In this document: in pieces, positions 63,926 through 64,000 of the stretch
Numbering within the stretch: position 1 is the stretch's first letter
How the letters are laid out: each line of letters starts with the position of its first letter
Assembly: GCA_002364325.1 (NCBI GenBank)
Contig: DEXV01000003.1
Location: 1,135,907-1,199,906, forward strand
Direction: 5' to 3'
Source of the DNA: Gillisia sp. UBA3175
Lineage (GTDB): Bacteria; Bacteroidota; Bacteroidia; Flavobacteriales; Flavobacteriaceae
DNA length: 64,000 nt
Notes under the pieces: model-generated
What the model saw: only the letters and a program-made list of their open reading frames with translations
What the model was told of the DNA's origin: nothing
The model's database searches: none
Position numbers and translations under genes: made by a program

Positions 63926-64000
63926 ATGAAGCAAATATACATTATAGCAATTTTATTATTGCCGCATATAGGATTTTCTCAATTGGTAATTAAACCAAGC
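63926..64000 (+). CDS. start of a secreted-protein gene (3' truncated by the window)
   Basis: The frame begins MKQIYIIAILLLPHIGFSQ and continues LVIKPS to the window edge, 25 codons. The first 19 residues are a good type I signal peptide with cleavage after the terminal SQ. The product cannot be identified from this fragment. Confidence 0.6.
   Translation, partial: MKQIYIIAILLLPHIGFSQLVIKPS

Overview
The window looks like a chromosomal segment of a marine-type Flavobacteriaceae (Bacteroidota), close to the Gramella/Christiangramia group; the genus is a guess from gene content. The signs are low GC, few Shine-Dalgarno sites, promoters of the TTG-N19-TAnnTTTG type, a type IX secretion (T9SS) type B adhesin next to PorP/SprF- and PorE-like genes, DUF3822, a head GIN protein and a 6S-like RNA beside zapA. 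I see no tRNA, CRISPR, insertion sequence, prophage or integrative element. Most of it is core genome.

Layout. 1-4.3 kb: the end of a PIG-L deacetylase, an unlisted 35-codon membrane ORF, a sodium:solute symporter and a Gfo/Idh oxidoreductase, probably one sugar-related operon. 4.4-5.2 kb: a DUF2911 protein. 5.3-7.9 kb: SRPBCC, SDR and photolyase (light/UV stress). 7.9-10.1 kb (minus): RecD-like helicase and kdsB. 10.2-12.6 kb: a membrane protein, DUF3822, rsmD and a STAS-like protein whose 3' end runs into rnpB on the other strand. 13-15.5 kb: dnaX and miaE. 15.5-19.6 kb (minus): pdxH, sixA-like, ppk1, ppx (polyphosphate).

19.6-26.2 kb: a 700-bp AT-rich leader, then a T9SS-sorted HYR adhesin, PorP/SprF and an OmpA/PorE-like protein. 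26.5-32 kb (minus): a CAP lipoprotein, RNase Z, a STAS-like protein, pyrB, pyrR and two ferritin-like genes. 32.3-35.9 kb: an MFS transporter, a small unknown protein fused head-to-tail with an exported MEMO-family protein, a stand-alone response regulator and the C-terminal remnant of a second one. 36-42.4 kb (minus): rpsA, an MFS transporter, cmk and lon. 42.6-45.6 kb: an ECF sigma factor, a putative anti-sigma factor and two different repeat proteins predicted to be beta-solenoids. 45.6-50.4 kb: MFS, M48 lipoprotein, hydrolase, two tandem msrB genes and a collagen-like lipoprotein. 50.6-56.6 kb: lpdA, a Dph6-like ATPase, aroQ, two outer-membrane barrels, xerD and an aldo/keto reductase. 56.6-59 kb (minus): a ZapB-like coiled coil, zapA, 6S-like RNA and RNase Y. 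59.2-64 kb: an M23 peptidase, cysteine desulfurase, a calcium-repeat lipoprotein, an Smr protein and a truncated secreted-protein gene at the edge.

I did not find a clear, large undescribed system. The most interesting items are the sigma/anti-sigma/double-solenoid operon, the exported MEMO protein coupled to a small unknown protein, the pair of MsrB enzymes that differ at the resolving cysteine, the two twin-arginine ferritin-like proteins, and the adhesin leader with spaced direct repeats. All functions are read from sequence by eye; no database search was run.
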